DNA of 64,000 nt from DATAVK01 sp036267755. Lineage in GTDB: Bacteria > Actinomycetota > Actinomycetes > JAFAQI01. The stretch covers positions 1-64,000 of the forward strand of contig DATAVK010000046.1 in the NCBI GenBank assembly GCA_036267755.1, read 5' to 3'. This document shows, piece by piece, positions 36,078 to 44,747 of the stretch; position 1 is the first letter of the stretch, and each line of letters opens with the position of its first letter. The notes under the pieces were generated by a model. The model had not been told where the DNA came from and did no database searches. It was given only the letters and a program-made list of their open reading frames with translations. The position numbers and the translations under genes were made by a program.

Positions 36078-36665
36078 TCAGGCCGTGAGCTCGAGGTACG
36101 TGACGTGGTCGGCGAGCTCCGGGCGGACCTGACGTGACGCCTCGGAGCCCTCGATGCTTCCCAGGTTGACCCACCCGAGCAACCGTTCGGCACCGGTCGC
36201 GCCGAAGCAGGCACGGAGCTCGTCAGAGTCCAGGAACGGCACCGACTTCCAGACGGCGCCCAAGCCGATTGCATGGGCGGCCAGCGTCATGGCGTAGCCG
36301 GCGCACGACGCCGAGGCGACCTGCTCCCAGACCGGCACCTTGTGGTCCTCGATGGGCGCCGCAAGAACGGCCACGCACATCGGTGCGAAGTACGCCTTGG
36401 ACGCCACCTTGGCGGCGCGGGCGGCGTCGAGTGGGGATCCGCCAGCCGCGGCACCTGCCACCAGGGCATCCGCGAACCGGCGACGTGCGTCGCCGGCCAC
36501 GACGACGAAGCGCCACGGATGAAGCGCGCCGTGGTCGGGGACCGTGGTCGCGGCGCGCAGGATCGTGTCGAGCTGGTCCGGTGTCGGCGCCGGCTCCACG
36601 AGCCGGGTCGCGCTGCGCCGACCCAGGATGGTGTCGATCGGCGAGTCGACCGCGGTCATCGTCAT
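36078..36665 (-). CDS. Nitroreductase-family FMN oxidoreductase
   Basis: A 195-residue flavoprotein of the nitroreductase superfamily, YdjA-like in length. LGRRSATRLVEPAPT holds the Arg residues that bind the FMN phosphate, TVPDHGALHPWRFVVV and GYAMTLAAHAIGLGAVW are the other flavin-binding blocks. Substrate unknown. A DtxR/IdeR-type iron box is centred 24 bp upstream and TACACT lies 6 nt before the ATG (36672-36677), so the gene appears leaderless and iron-repressed. This suggests a role in iron metabolism such as ferric reduction, which is inference. Confidence 0.85.
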   Translation of the reverse strand: MTMTAVDSPIDTILGRRSATRLVEPAPTPDQLDTILRAATTVPDHGALHPWRFVVVAGDARRRFADALVAGAAAGGSPLDAARAAKVASKAYFAPMCVAVLAAPIEDHKVPVWEQVASASCAGYAMTLAAHAIGLGAVWKSVPFLDSDELRACFGATGAERLLGWVNLGSIEGSEASRQVRPELADHVTYLELTA

Positions 36666-36679
36666 AGCGTCAGTGTAAC

Positions 36680-36698
36680 TAAGGTTTGCCTTACCTGA
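36680..36698. promoter_or_regulatory. DtxR/IdeR-type iron box
   Basis: TAAGGTTTGCCTTACCTGA matches 15 of 19 positions of the actinobacterial consensus TTAGGTTAGSCTAACCTAA and is itself a near-palindrome. It starts 15 bp upstream of the nitroreductase ATG, just upstream of the apparent -10, so an iron-loaded DtxR-family repressor would block transcription. The other neighbour (SAF gene) ends here and cannot be the target. Confidence 0.75.
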
Positions 36699-36710
36699 CT
36701 TCAGAGGGCC

Positions 36711-37454
36711 TCAGGGCCGTGCCACCTGGACCAGGGCCACGTTGCCGGCGGCTGCCTGGACCCCCAGCTCGGTCGCCTCACTGTCCGGCACTGACAGCGT
36801 GACCGACTGCGTCCCGTCCGAGCCGGTGGCGACCGCGACCACCTCGGTGGCAACGGTGAGCTGCACCGGCTTCACGGGCTTGTTGTTCTGGGACTGCGGC
36901 TGCTCGACGGCGATCACGTACTGCCCGGTGACGAGACCGCTGGCAGGCTCCTGCCCGGGCTTCACCGAGACGCCGACGAGCGTCTGGTTCCCCGTCGGGA
37001 ACGCCTGCGCCACCGCCCCGATGTCGGCGGTGGTGACGACCGCACCGACCGGAACGTTCTGCAGCGCGGTGTGGCCGACCGCGGCGTTCAGTGACGTCAA
37101 CGCCCCGCTCGGCAGCGTGGTGACATGGACGGTTGTGAGATCGCCGGCCGTGATCGGGTCGCCGGCGACCAGCCCCTGCCGGACGCTCACGACCTGCGGG
37201 CCGGGACCCGGCGCGAGATGCCGGCCGAGGAAATAGCAGCCTGCCCCCACGCCCGCGATCAGCGCCACGATGATGACCCAGAACCACCACCGGTGGCCGC
37301 CACGCGCCTCGTCGTCGACCGGGGGTCGCCGGGCCGACTGCCCGGTCTGGACCGCACCCGGGCTGGCTGCCCCGAACCGCTCGCCCGGGTCGATCGTGGG
37401 CTCGCCGGGTGTGGCGGGTCGCGCCGCGTCCGTCGAGGGATCGGTCATCGTCAT
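36711..37454 (-). CDS. SAF-domain membrane protein in the type VII secretion locus
   Basis: A 247-residue protein. Residues 1-53 are cytoplasmic and disordered, 56-76 one membrane helix (WWFWVIIVALIAGVGAGCYF), then a SAF domain (VRQGLVAGDPITAGDLTTVH) and an extracellular beta-rich domain to the C-terminus. It resembles the CpaB-like protein at 1392-2126 but follows the YukD-like and EccC genes with 5 bp spacing, so it is probably part of the secretion operon. Role unknown. ATG 37454 chosen; the longer frame overlaps EccC in Arg-rich sequence. Confidence 0.75.
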   Translation of the reverse strand: MTMTDPSTDAARPATPGEPTIDPGERFGAASPGAVQTGQSARRPPVDDEARGGHRWWFWVIIVALIAGVGAGCYFLGRHLAPGPGPQVVSVRQGLVAGDPITAGDLTTVHVTTLPSGALTSLNAAVGHTALQNVPVGAVVTTADIGAVAQAFPTGNQTLVGVSVKPGQEPASGLVTGQYVIAVEQPQSQNNKPVKPVQLTVATEVVAVATGSDGTQSVTLSVPDSEATELGVQAAAGNVALVQVARP

Positions 37455-37459
37455 GGCGC

Positions 37460-37732
37460 TCAGCCCTCCGCCTTCAGTCGTAGCTCGTGCCCGTCGACAA
37501 CGCCGGCGTCCAGCAACGATCGGGTCGGTGCCAAGGTCCGGCCGGCGTGCAGCAGGTGCCAGCGGGCCGCCGCGCTCGCGCTCCAGCCGGCCGCGCTGGT
37601 GCCCTGCTGACCGCCGACCAGTGCGGTCAGTGCCGGCAACAGCTGGAAGACCGCCACGTCGGAGGCGACGACCACGTCCTCCCGGCCGGCGGGACCTGCG
37701 ACGGTGACCAGTACGACGCTGCGCGACTTCAC
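37460..37732 (-). CDS. EsaB/YukD-like ubiquitin-fold protein (type VII secretion)
   Basis: A 90-residue protein, VKSRSVVLVTVAGPAGREDV onward, ending AGVVDGHELRLKAEG. The pattern (beta start, LLPALTALVG helix, HAGRTLAPTRSLLDAGVVDGHELRL) is the ubiquitin fold of YukD/EsaB, small partners of type VII secretion ATPases. GTG 37732 overlaps the EccC stop by 4 bp, so they are translationally coupled. In mycobacterial systems this domain is fused at the N-terminus of EccD; here it is free-standing as in Firmicutes. Confidence 0.78.
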   Translation of the reverse strand: MKSRSVVLVTVAGPAGREDVVVASDVAVFQLLPALTALVGGQQGTSAAGWSASAAARWHLLHAGRTLAPTRSLLDAGVVDGHELRLKAEG

Positions 37733-40700
37733 GAGGTCCGCTCCAGGCCGGCGGCCGCCGAGGCGGGGTACGACGGGTCCTCGTCTGCGGCATCGTCGAC
37801 GCAGCACTGCACCAGGGCGGTCCGTTCCCGCGGCCGGACCAGGAAGCCGCGACCAGGCGGCTGCGGGTGGGCGGCGACGTCGGCGACCAGCGGGCCTTCG
37901 TTGGTGGGGCCCGACATCACCAGGCCGGTCGCGCCGACCTCGCGCAGCCGCTGCCCGAACGGCTCGAAGGCGGTCCGCTGGCTGCCGGAGGCGCGCCGGG
38001 CGAGCAGCACGTGCAGCCCGATGTCGCGGGCCTGGCCGATCGCGTCGAGCAACGGCGTGAGCGGACTGCCGGCGGGGCCGAGCAGCAGGTCGTAGTCGTC
38101 GACGACCAGCACGTGCTGCGGGCCGGACCACCAGTCGCCGGCCCGGAGCCGCTCGAAGGACAGGTCGGACGGCGGCTGGCGTTCCTCGAGCCGCTTGGCG
38201 AGGGTCACGGCGAGCTGCGCCGCTTGGTCGGTCGTGAACGCGTAGTCCTCGACCCCCGGTCGCTCGGCCAGCTCCAGCAGGCCGCGAGCCAGGTCGACGA
38301 TGTGGACATTGACCCGCTCCGGCCCGGCGCGCAGCAGTGTCTCGGTGGCGCGGCGGAGCACCGTCGTACGCCCCGACTGCCCGTCGCCGTACACCAGCAG
38401 GTGGCTGCCGGGCGCGAGCAGGTCGAGCCGGACCGGGCTGGTGCGGAACTCCTGCACGCCGAGCAGGAACCCGATGTCGTCACCGACCTCGCTGACGTCG
38501 CCACCGGATACCGACGTGAGGGCCGCGATGTCGCGCGGGGCCACCTTCTCCGGCAGCGGCAGGATTCGTGGTGCCCGCCCCGGGCCCTCCTGGTCGATGA
38601 TCAGCTTCGCCGCTCGGCGCAGCTCCGAGTCGGGCGAGCCGAGCGCCGCGGAGAGCGCCAGCGACGGCAGCGCCGCCTGGAACTGGACGCCGCCGCGGGT
38701 CAGCCCGCGCCCGGGCAGGTCCGGCAGTGCGGTGCTCTTGGCCTTGCCCGCCATCGAGTCGATCGGGTCGTTGAGCCGCAGCTCCAGCCGGGTGCCGAGG
38801 GCGTCGAGCAGAGCGGGGCGGATGTCGAGCCAGCGGCCGGCCGCGACCACGACGTGAACGCCGAACTGCAGGCCGGTCGCCGCGATCTCGCCGACCTCCT
38901 GCTCGAAGTCGGGGTGGTTCGCTCGCAACAGCCCGATGCCGTCGATGACCAGGAACGTGTCCGGCAGCTCGTGGCGGCCTTCGCTGTCCGCGACTCGTTC
39001 CCGCAGCTGTTCCAAGGTGCTCGCCCGGTGCTTGCGGGCCAGCGCCGCCCGCTCCTCGATGAGGGCGCGGAGCTCGCGCAGCAGCCGACCGATCATGTCC
39101 GGCTCGTGCCGGCCGACCACGGCGCCGACGTGCGGCAGCTCGCTGAGCGGGTTGAGCGCACCGCCGGCGAGGTCCATGACATAGACCTGCGCCTCGGCGG
39201 TGGTGTGCAGGCTCGCGAGGGCGACGACCAGGCTGCTGAGCACCGTCGACTTACCGGTCCTGGGCGCCCCGACGACGACGGCGTTACCGCCGCTGCCCGT
39301 CAGGTCCAGCGTCATCGGCTGCTGCGACTGCCGCTCGGGCAGGTCGAGCAGACCGACCGGCAGCTCGAGGCGCCGGGGCGGGTGCGGCAGTGCCGCCATC
39401 AGGTCGCCGAGCGTGAGGGTGGCCGGGAGCGGTGGCAGCCACACCTGGTGGGCGCGGCGGTCGCCCGCCGGGGACTCCATGCCGTCGACGAGCACTGACA
39501 GATCGGTACGCCGGGAATCGACGTCGCCGGACCGCGGGTCCGCGGTGTCGACCTGTCGTTGCGCCGGGGTCGCCAGCCGGAATGGGCGGACCAGCTCGGC
39601 AGCGACCGCGCGCCGGAAGGTCTGTTCGGCGGGCGGCCGGTACGCCGTGGATACCAGCGCGGCTTTGAACCGCTGCATCCCCGAGTCGACCTTGAGGTAC
39701 CCGAGGCCCGGCAGCGGCGGCAGCTCGAACGCCGCCGACGAGCCGAGAACGGTTTGCGACTCCGCGGCCGAGAAGGTCCGCAGGCAGGCCCGGTAGCGCA
39801 GGTGCGGCTCGAGGCCGCGGATCCGGCCCTCGTCGAGGCGCTGCGTCGCGAGCATCAGGTGGACACCCAGCGATCGACCGAGCCGGCCGATCGCGATGAA
39901 GGTGTCGAGGAACTCCGGGCGGGCGGCGAGCAGCTCACCGAACTCATCGACGATCACGACCAGGTACGGCAGCGGCGGCAGGTCGGCACCGGCGGCGGCC
40001 TCGGCGTGGTAGGCCCGGATCGAGTCGAAGTTGCCGGCGTCGCGCAGCATCTCCTGCCGGCGTTCCAGCTCACCGGTCAGCGCGGCACGGACCCGGTCGA
40101 CCAGCGCCAGGTCGTGGGCCAGGTTCGTGATGACGCCCGCGACGTGGGGCAGCTGCTCCAGACCCGCGAAGGCAGCGCCGCCCTTGAAGTCCACGAGGAC
40201 GAACGACAACAGCTCCGGATCGTGGCTACCCGCAAGCGAGACCGTCAGGGTCCGCAGCAGCTCGCTCTTGCCCGACCCGGTGGCGCCGACCAGGATGCCG
40301 TGCGGCCCCATCCCGCCCGCTGCGGACTCTTTCAGGTCGAGGATGACCGTCTCGCCGTCGGCAGCGACGCCGATCGGAGCGGCCAGCAACGACTCGGCGC
40401 TCGGCCGAACCGGTCGCTCGTCGGGGCCCTCCGGATCGACCGACGGCGGATCCGGCACCGCCGCCGCGAGATCGGAAAGCCGCAGCCACGCCGCCGCCGG
40501 GTCGTGCTCACCGGCGTGTTCGAGACCCAGCAGGTCGGACAATCGCAGTGTGTCGACGAGGTCGGCGTGGGCATCCTCGCCGGTCAGTTGCAGCGGGGCG
40601 AGGAACCGGGCCACGCGTTCGGCGGCCTCCCGATCCACCGCCTCGGGTGTCACTCCCAGGTCGATGCGGCCGCCCTGCGACGTCTCGCGGTAGGTGCAGC

Positions 40701-41847
40701 TGCCGTCCGGCATCAGGTCGACCCGTGCCCCGCACACGCTGGGGACGTCGACGTCGGAGTCGACCAGCACGATCACCGAGGTCTTGAGCCGGACCGCCTC
40801 GCGCAACATGCTGTCCAGCGACCGGATCGAGCCCAGCGGTCCGTTCGGGGTGTAGCCGTCCACCAGGACCACGGCGTGCTCGACGGCGAGCGTCTTGGTG
40901 AGGCTCATCGACTCCTCGGCCCGCGCGGCTTGCTCGAGCCGGGGTCCGAGCAGCCCCTCGACGTTTTCGCTGAACCTGCGGGGGTCGGTCACCAGCGTCC
41001 GGGAGGCGCGGCCGAAGCCATCCCCGCCCAGCGGGTCGCGCAGGTGAGGCAGCCACTTGGCCCACTCCCAGCCGGCCTCGCTGTCGGCCGGCACGATGCC
41101 GAGCATCCGCAGGTCACCCGGCGCGTGCAGTGCCGCGAGCGAGGCAAGCCAGGCACCCGCGAGGTCGCGCGCTCGCTGCCGGTCGCCGACGATCGCGACC
41201 ACCCCGAGCTCGGCCAGCGGGATCGTCACCGGGGCGCGCGGCAGCGTCCGGAACTCATCGACCATCGCGGCTGCGGCGTCGGCCAGCACGGGATCGGGCG
41301 TAGCGAGCGGGCTGTCCTCCACATCCATCAGGACAGGTGCGGCGGCCGCCACGTGCCCGGAGCCCAGCCGGACCGTCGCGAAGTCGGGGTCACGGGGCCG
41401 CCGCTCCCAGCAGGCGCCGCCGCTGGCCACCAGGTCGGGCAGCTCGGTCACCGAGGGGTGCAGCCCGTTCAGACCGGCGCGCTGCACCCTCGCGGCCGAC
41501 TCAGCCCGGTGGCGCACGTCCTCGAGATGACGCCGGTAGGCCGCGCGCTCGCGAGCTCGCTGCCGGCGCGACCGCCGGGTCTGGCTCACCCGGGTCAGCA
41601 GGCTCCCGCCGACCATCGCGACGACAATGAAGCCGGAGACGATCAGGTAGATCCTCGACTTGACCACGAACGCAAACGCGACCACCGAGAGCGTGCCGAT
41701 CATCGGCAGCAGCACTTGCAGCAGGCCGTTGCCATTGTCGACGGGGGCCTGCGGCGGCGAGGCGAGCCGGATCGGCGTACTCGGTGGCGGGACCGGCCAG
41801 AGTCGCTGCGGGCGGTGCCAGACGACGCCGTCACCCTCGGCCGCCAT
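37729..41847 (-). CDS. eccC: Type VII secretion ATPase EccC (FtsK/SpoIIIE family, three ATPase domains)
   Basis: A 1372-residue membrane ATPase that recognises and exports WXG100 substrates. Residues 41-84 form two membrane helices. Domain 1 has Walker A GATGSGKS (521-528) and Walker B LVVIVDE (629-635); domain 2 has an intact GAPRTGKS (860-867); domain 3 has GDGQSGRT (1154-1161) with Lys replaced by Arg, as often seen. HRPQRLWPVPPP at the N-terminus is typical of EccC. No FHA domain. ATG 41845-41847 is preceded by GGAGG; an in-frame start at 41982 would add a non-conserved Arg-rich stretch. Divergent from the WXG100 gene. EccB, EccD, EccE and mycosin genes are not in the window. Confidence 0.93.
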   Translation of the reverse strand: MAAEGDGVVWHRPQRLWPVPPPSTPIRLASPPQAPVDNGNGLLQVLLPMIGTLSVVAFAFVVKSRIYLIVSGFIVVAMVGGSLLTRVSQTRRSRRQRARERAAYRRHLEDVRHRAESAARVQRAGLNGLHPSVTELPDLVASGGACWERRPRDPDFATVRLGSGHVAAAAPVLMDVEDSPLATPDPVLADAAAAMVDEFRTLPRAPVTIPLAELGVVAIVGDRQRARDLAGAWLASLAALHAPGDLRMLGIVPADSEAGWEWAKWLPHLRDPLGGDGFGRASRTLVTDPRRFSENVEGLLGPRLEQAARAEESMSLTKTLAVEHAVVLVDGYTPNGPLGSIRSLDSMLREAVRLKTSVIVLVDSDVDVPSVCGARVDLMPDGSCTYRETSQGGRIDLGVTPEAVDREAAERVARFLAPLQLTGEDAHADLVDTLRLSDLLGLEHAGEHDPAAAWLRLSDLAAAVPDPPSVDPEGPDERPVRPSAESLLAAPIGVAADGETVILDLKESAAGGMGPHGILVGATGSGKSELLRTLTVSLAGSHDPELLSFVLVDFKGGAAFAGLEQLPHVAGVITNLAHDLALVDRVRAALTGELERRQEMLRDAGNFDSIRAYHAEAAAGADLPPLPYLVVIVDEFGELLAARPEFLDTFIAIGRLGRSLGVHLMLATQRLDEGRIRGLEPHLRYRACLRTFSAAESQTVLGSSAAFELPPLPGLGYLKVDSGMQRFKAALVSTAYRPPAEQTFRRAVAAELVRPFRLATPAQRQVDTADPRSGDVDSRRTDLSVLVDGMESPAGDRRAHQVWLPPLPATLTLGDLMAALPHPPRRLELPVGLLDLPERQSQQPMTLDLTGSGGNAVVVGAPRTGKSTVLSSLVVALASLHTTAEAQVYVMDLAGGALNPLSELPHVGAVVGRHEPDMIGRLLRELRALIEERAALARKHRASTLEQLRERVADSEGRHELPDTFLVIDGIGLLRANHPDFEQEVGEIAATGLQFGVHVVVAAGRWLDIRPALLDALGTRLELRLNDPIDSMAGKAKSTALPDLPGRGLTRGGVQFQAALPSLALSAALGSPDSELRRAAKLIIDQEGPGRAPRILPLPEKVAPRDIAALTSVSGGDVSEVGDDIGFLLGVQEFRTSPVRLDLLAPGSHLLVYGDGQSGRTTVLRRATETLLRAGPERVNVHIVDLARGLLELAERPGVEDYAFTTDQAAQLAVTLAKRLEERQPPSDLSFERLRAGDWWSGPQHVLVVDDYDLLLGPAGSPLTPLLDAIGQARDIGLHVLLARRASGSQRTAFEPFGQRLREVGATGLVMSGPTNEGPLVADVAAHPQPPGRGFLVRPRERTALVQCCVDDAADEDPSYPASAAAGLERTS

Positions 41848-42072
41848 GTCGCCTCCCCTGATCGCCTGTCGTGCCGTGCCGGCATCGAGACACGACGCCC
41901 CTTGTCGTTCTTCCACCGATGCGACCGGCTTGAACCTGCGCACGGGGGTGGTCGCGCCCGGTCGCGCCACGGCGGGAATCAAAGGGGTGATGCCGATATG
42001 GGCAGGTTTGGGTACGGTGACAAAACGGGCATGGGGAAATCAGGAGACCCATCATCGTGAGGAGAACACGTC

Positions 42073-42369
42073 ATGGCTGGATCGCTCATCAGGGTTACCC
42101 CAGAGCAGCTGAACTCCGTCGCCGGGCAGCTCAACGCCGGCGCCAGCACCATCGACGGGACTCTCGCGCAGCTCCGTGGGAACGTCGCGCCGCTCGGGAG
42201 CGACTGGGCCGGTACCGCGCAGGCACGGTTCCAGGCGCTGTGGGAGCAGTGGCAGTCATCGTCACGGTCGCTGCACCAGGCGCTCGTCGACATCGGCCAG
42301 CTGATGAACCAGGCCGGTAGCGCCTACGACTCCAACGAGCAGCAGATCGCGTCCAGCTTCGGGCGCTGA
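42073..42369 (+). CDS. WXG100-family type VII secretion substrate (EsxA-like)
   Basis: A 98-residue helical hairpin protein. The turn motif W-x-G is in SDWAGTA and the C-terminal secretion signal YxxxE is in SAYDSNEQQ, which together mark EsxA/EsxB-type substrates recognised by EccC. GAGGAG lies 7 nt before ATG 42073. The 225-bp divergent region to eccC holds a candidate -10 TACGGT (42013-42018); no further signal is clear. It starts the run of plus-strand genes of the locus. Confidence 0.93.
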   Translation: MAGSLIRVTPEQLNSVAGQLNAGASTIDGTLAQLRGNVAPLGSDWAGTAQARFQALWEQWQSSSRSLHQALVDIGQLMNQAGSAYDSNEQQIASSFGR

Positions 42370-42377
42370 CCTGAGTG

Positions 42378-42674
42378 ATGGCTGTGATTGCCGACGGGGG
42401 CGGCGGCGGTATCACCGTCGCCCCGAGTTCGCTGACCCAGGCAGGCTCCGCGGTGAAGAGCGCCTCGACGCAGGTCCAGGAGGCTGGCGCCTCCGGCGGC
42501 CTCAACGCCTGCGTATCCACGGGCTACCCGGCTCTCGATGGCGCTTTGGCGGACTTCGACGGTCGGTGGACGTCGAACGTGAGCCGCTCCAGCAGCGCCG
42601 GTGAGGACCTCGGCGCGGCCTTGTCCGCCGCCTCCGCGGCGTACACGCAGACCGATTCGTGCGTGATCCCGTGA
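42378..42674 (+). CDS. Second small type VII helical-hairpin protein (EspC-like)
   Basis: A 98-residue protein: ITVAPSSLTQAGSAVKSAST, then FDGRWTSNVSRSSSAGEDLG and AAYTQTDSCVIP. A tryptophan at the expected hairpin turn (W-T-S in place of W-x-G) and a C-terminal YxxxD signal (YTQTD) fit the EspC-type type VII target family. It follows the WXG100 gene by 8 bp and overlaps the next gene by 4 bp, so the two small proteins probably form a dimer or chaperone the large protein. GTG 42375 is an alternative start. Confidence 0.75.
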   Translation: MAVIADGGGGGITVAPSSLTQAGSAVKSASTQVQEAGASGGLNACVSTGYPALDGALADFDGRWTSNVSRSSSAGEDLGAALSAASAAYTQTDSCVIP

Positions 42675-43987
42675 GCGGCGCGGGCGATCCGCTGGCCGGC
42701 CTGCCGCGGCCGCCGGGAAGCCCTGGTGTGGCCAGCGGCGCTGCCCGGAAATACACGGCTGCCGCGACGCAGCTCGACGCGAGCGCGCAGCGGGTCCTCA
42801 AGGCGGTCAACGGCGTTGTCGGGAGTGAGTGGCTCGGCCAGGGGGCGGCGTCCGCCAGCCGGTGCACGGTGGCTCTCGCAGCCGTGTACTCGCAGGCCGC
42901 GCAGGCGGCGCATTCGAGCGGGGCGTCACTGACCGCGTTCGGTACGGCGTTGACCCAGGCACAGTCGCTGTGGGACCGGGCCCGCACGATGGCCGACCAG
43001 GCGATGAGTGACGAGTCGTCGTACCGGTCGAACGCGGAGACCCAGGCTCAGCAGCTGGACAAGCAGGCCGCGACCGGCAACATCGGTGCGGCGCACGCCG
43101 CCGCCAGCGTTCGGGAGGACGCGGCGTCCTACAGCAGCCCATTGCGGTCGCGGGCGGTCGCGATGGCCACGCAGGCCCGCCAGGACGCGCAGACCGCCGC
43201 CAGCACGGCCGCCGGCCGGCTCCGCACCGCGACCTCGTCGATGGCCGCAGTGCCCCCAGCCCCCTCGCCCACCAAGGGCGGCGAGGGCGGCGGCGAGGGC
43301 GACAACCTCTTCAAGTGGTTCAACGATATGGTGCTCGGTGCGACGAACACCGGCGCCGCCGCGTTGACGCTGCCGTCCACGTTGTTCGGCGCGGCCAAGT
43401 GGGGGCTGGCCGCGCGCTCGGCGGCCCGGCTCCCGGCCGACCTGCACGCGCTGTGGGACGCGGAAGTCAACCCGCTTGCTCTCGACGCCGACCGCGGGAT
43501 CCAGTCGTGGGCGGCCGTGGCGGCCAAGGCGGACAACGTGCTCGGGGCGAGCACGCTGTTCCAGCAGAGTGCGGATGACGAGCTCGCGGCCGGCAAGGCC
43601 TCGTTCCTGCGCGGCGGGCTTCCCGACAGCCCGATCTTCGAGGTCGGCGGGAAGGTTCTCGGTGGCGTCGCGATCGTGGGCGACGTCGGAACCCTCATCG
43701 ACCCGGGCGGCAACAGCGTCGCGGAGGACACTGCGAACCGAGGTGCGGCCGTCGCGAACGGCGTGAGCGCCGTCATCGTGCTGAACGCCGCGACCGATGA
43801 GATCCCGGTCGCCGGTGAGGTCGTGATGGTCGGCAGTGGCCTCTACCTCGGCGGCGACTGGCTCTACAACCACTGGTCGCCGTTCCACAACGGCATGGAC
43901 GCCGCCGGCAACGGGATCAAGGACGGGTTCGATTGGACCACGCACGCGGCCGGGACCGTCCTGGACGATCTCAACCCGTTCAGCTGA
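42671..43987 (+). CDS. Large WXG-headed candidate type VII effector
   Basis: A 438-residue protein. Residues 20-190 are a helical hairpin-like domain with a W-L-G turn (residues 54-56, GSEWLGQGA). Residues 195-222 are a Pro/Gly linker (PPAPSPTKGGEGGGEGDN). Residues 223-438 form a Gly/Ala-rich domain with hydrophobic segments (GGVAIVGDVGTLIDPGGNS, EIPVAGEVVMVGSGLYLGGD) and end DWLYNHWSPFHNGMDAAGNG and LDDLNPFS. Proteins of this type occur in actinobacterial type VII loci but have no known activity. Secretion and effector function are inferred from the head domain and operon. GTG 42671 overlaps the previous stop. Confidence 0.7.
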   Translation: MSGAGDPLAGLPRPPGSPGVASGAARKYTAAATQLDASAQRVLKAVNGVVGSEWLGQGAASASRCTVALAAVYSQAAQAAHSSGASLTAFGTALTQAQSLWDRARTMADQAMSDESSYRSNAETQAQQLDKQAATGNIGAAHAAASVREDAASYSSPLRSRAVAMATQARQDAQTAASTAAGRLRTATSSMAAVPPAPSPTKGGEGGGEGDNLFKWFNDMVLGATNTGAAALTLPSTLFGAAKWGLAARSAARLPADLHALWDAEVNPLALDADRGIQSWAAVAAKADNVLGASTLFQQSADDELAAGKASFLRGGLPDSPIFEVGGKVLGGVAIVGDVGTLIDPGGNSVAEDTANRGAAVANGVSAVIVLNAATDEIPVAGEVVMVGSGLYLGGDWLYNHWSPFHNGMDAAGNGIKDGFDWTTHAAGTVLDDLNPFS

Positions 43988-44000
43988 TTCCCGGTAGAAC

Positions 44001-44747
44001 ATGACTATGACGCACACCCCGCTGCCACTGGCGCAGGACTGGGCCGAGCAGGTGACGCGTGACGGCTCAGTAACGCTCGGCAGTTTCAGCGAGCCCGCGC
44101 TGCGGGCGGCGGACCTCGACATCGGCCAGGCCCGCGCCCAGGCTCGAGAGCTGAAGTCCAGTTTCGAGCGGCTGGACCCTGACGAGCAGCTACGAGCGGT
44201 GGCCGCCGCCCCAGCGATCGACCCGCCGACCCTGGCGGTGTTGACGACTGCGAGCAGCGACCCTCTGGTGCGTGGTTCCTGGAACAACACGCCACCGTGG
44301 TTCCGCCCGCTGACGGAATCGTTCGTGTCGACGTTGCGCGGAGTGATGCTGCCCGACGGGTCCATGGCCAGCCTCGATGCCGCGACCGACCTCGTCGCCT
44401 CGCGAGTCAGCGTGACGATCCGCACCCTCCCCGACCAGGCGCAGACCTTCGCCGCCCAGTACTTCAGCCCGGACCCGCCGCTGCCCGTCGACGCCACGCC
44501 CGGCGAGGGGTGGACCGACGAGACCGGTGGCGGCCTCGCGGTGATGACGCTGGTCTGGCCGCACGGCCGCGGCACCCGAGCGCTGAACTGGCGGATCACC
44601 AGGACCAGCGGCAAGTCGGAGACGGCGTTCCTGCAGACCCGCCGGGACTACGGGTTCAAGCGGTCCGTCGACGAGACCGTGAACCAGGCGGAGTTCGCGG
44701 GTCGGCTGCAGGCCGCTCTGGAGCAGGCATGGGCGCAAGCCCGGTAG
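44001..44747 (+). CDS. Hypothetical protein of the type VII locus
   Basis: A 248-residue soluble protein, MTMTHTPLPLAQDWAEQVTR onward. The N-terminal half is helical (RAADLDIGQARAQARELKSS), the C-terminal half mixed with ALNWRITRTSGKSETAFLQT. No membrane helix, no signal peptide, no catalytic motif. Not recognised. Lying 13 bp after the candidate effector on the same strand, it could be an immunity protein or chaperone, an inference from position only. It overlaps the next gene by 19 bp. ATG 44007 is also possible. Confidence 0.6.
   Translation: MTMTHTPLPLAQDWAEQVTRDGSVTLGSFSEPALRAADLDIGQARAQARELKSSFERLDPDEQLRAVAAAPAIDPPTLAVLTTASSDPLVRGSWNNTPPWFRPLTESFVSTLRGVMLPDGSMASLDAATDLVASRVSVTIRTLPDQAQTFAAQYFSPDPPLPVDATPGEGWTDETGGGLAVMTLVWPHGRGTRALNWRITRTSGKSETAFLQTRRDYGFKRSVDETVNQAEFAGRLQAALEQAWAQAR

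Noticed and set aside
39559..42060. 833-codon open frame antisense to eccC
   Set aside because: It lies opposite a gene with clear Walker motifs, is rich in Arg, Gly, Gln and His and has no recognisable domain; a high-GC shadow.
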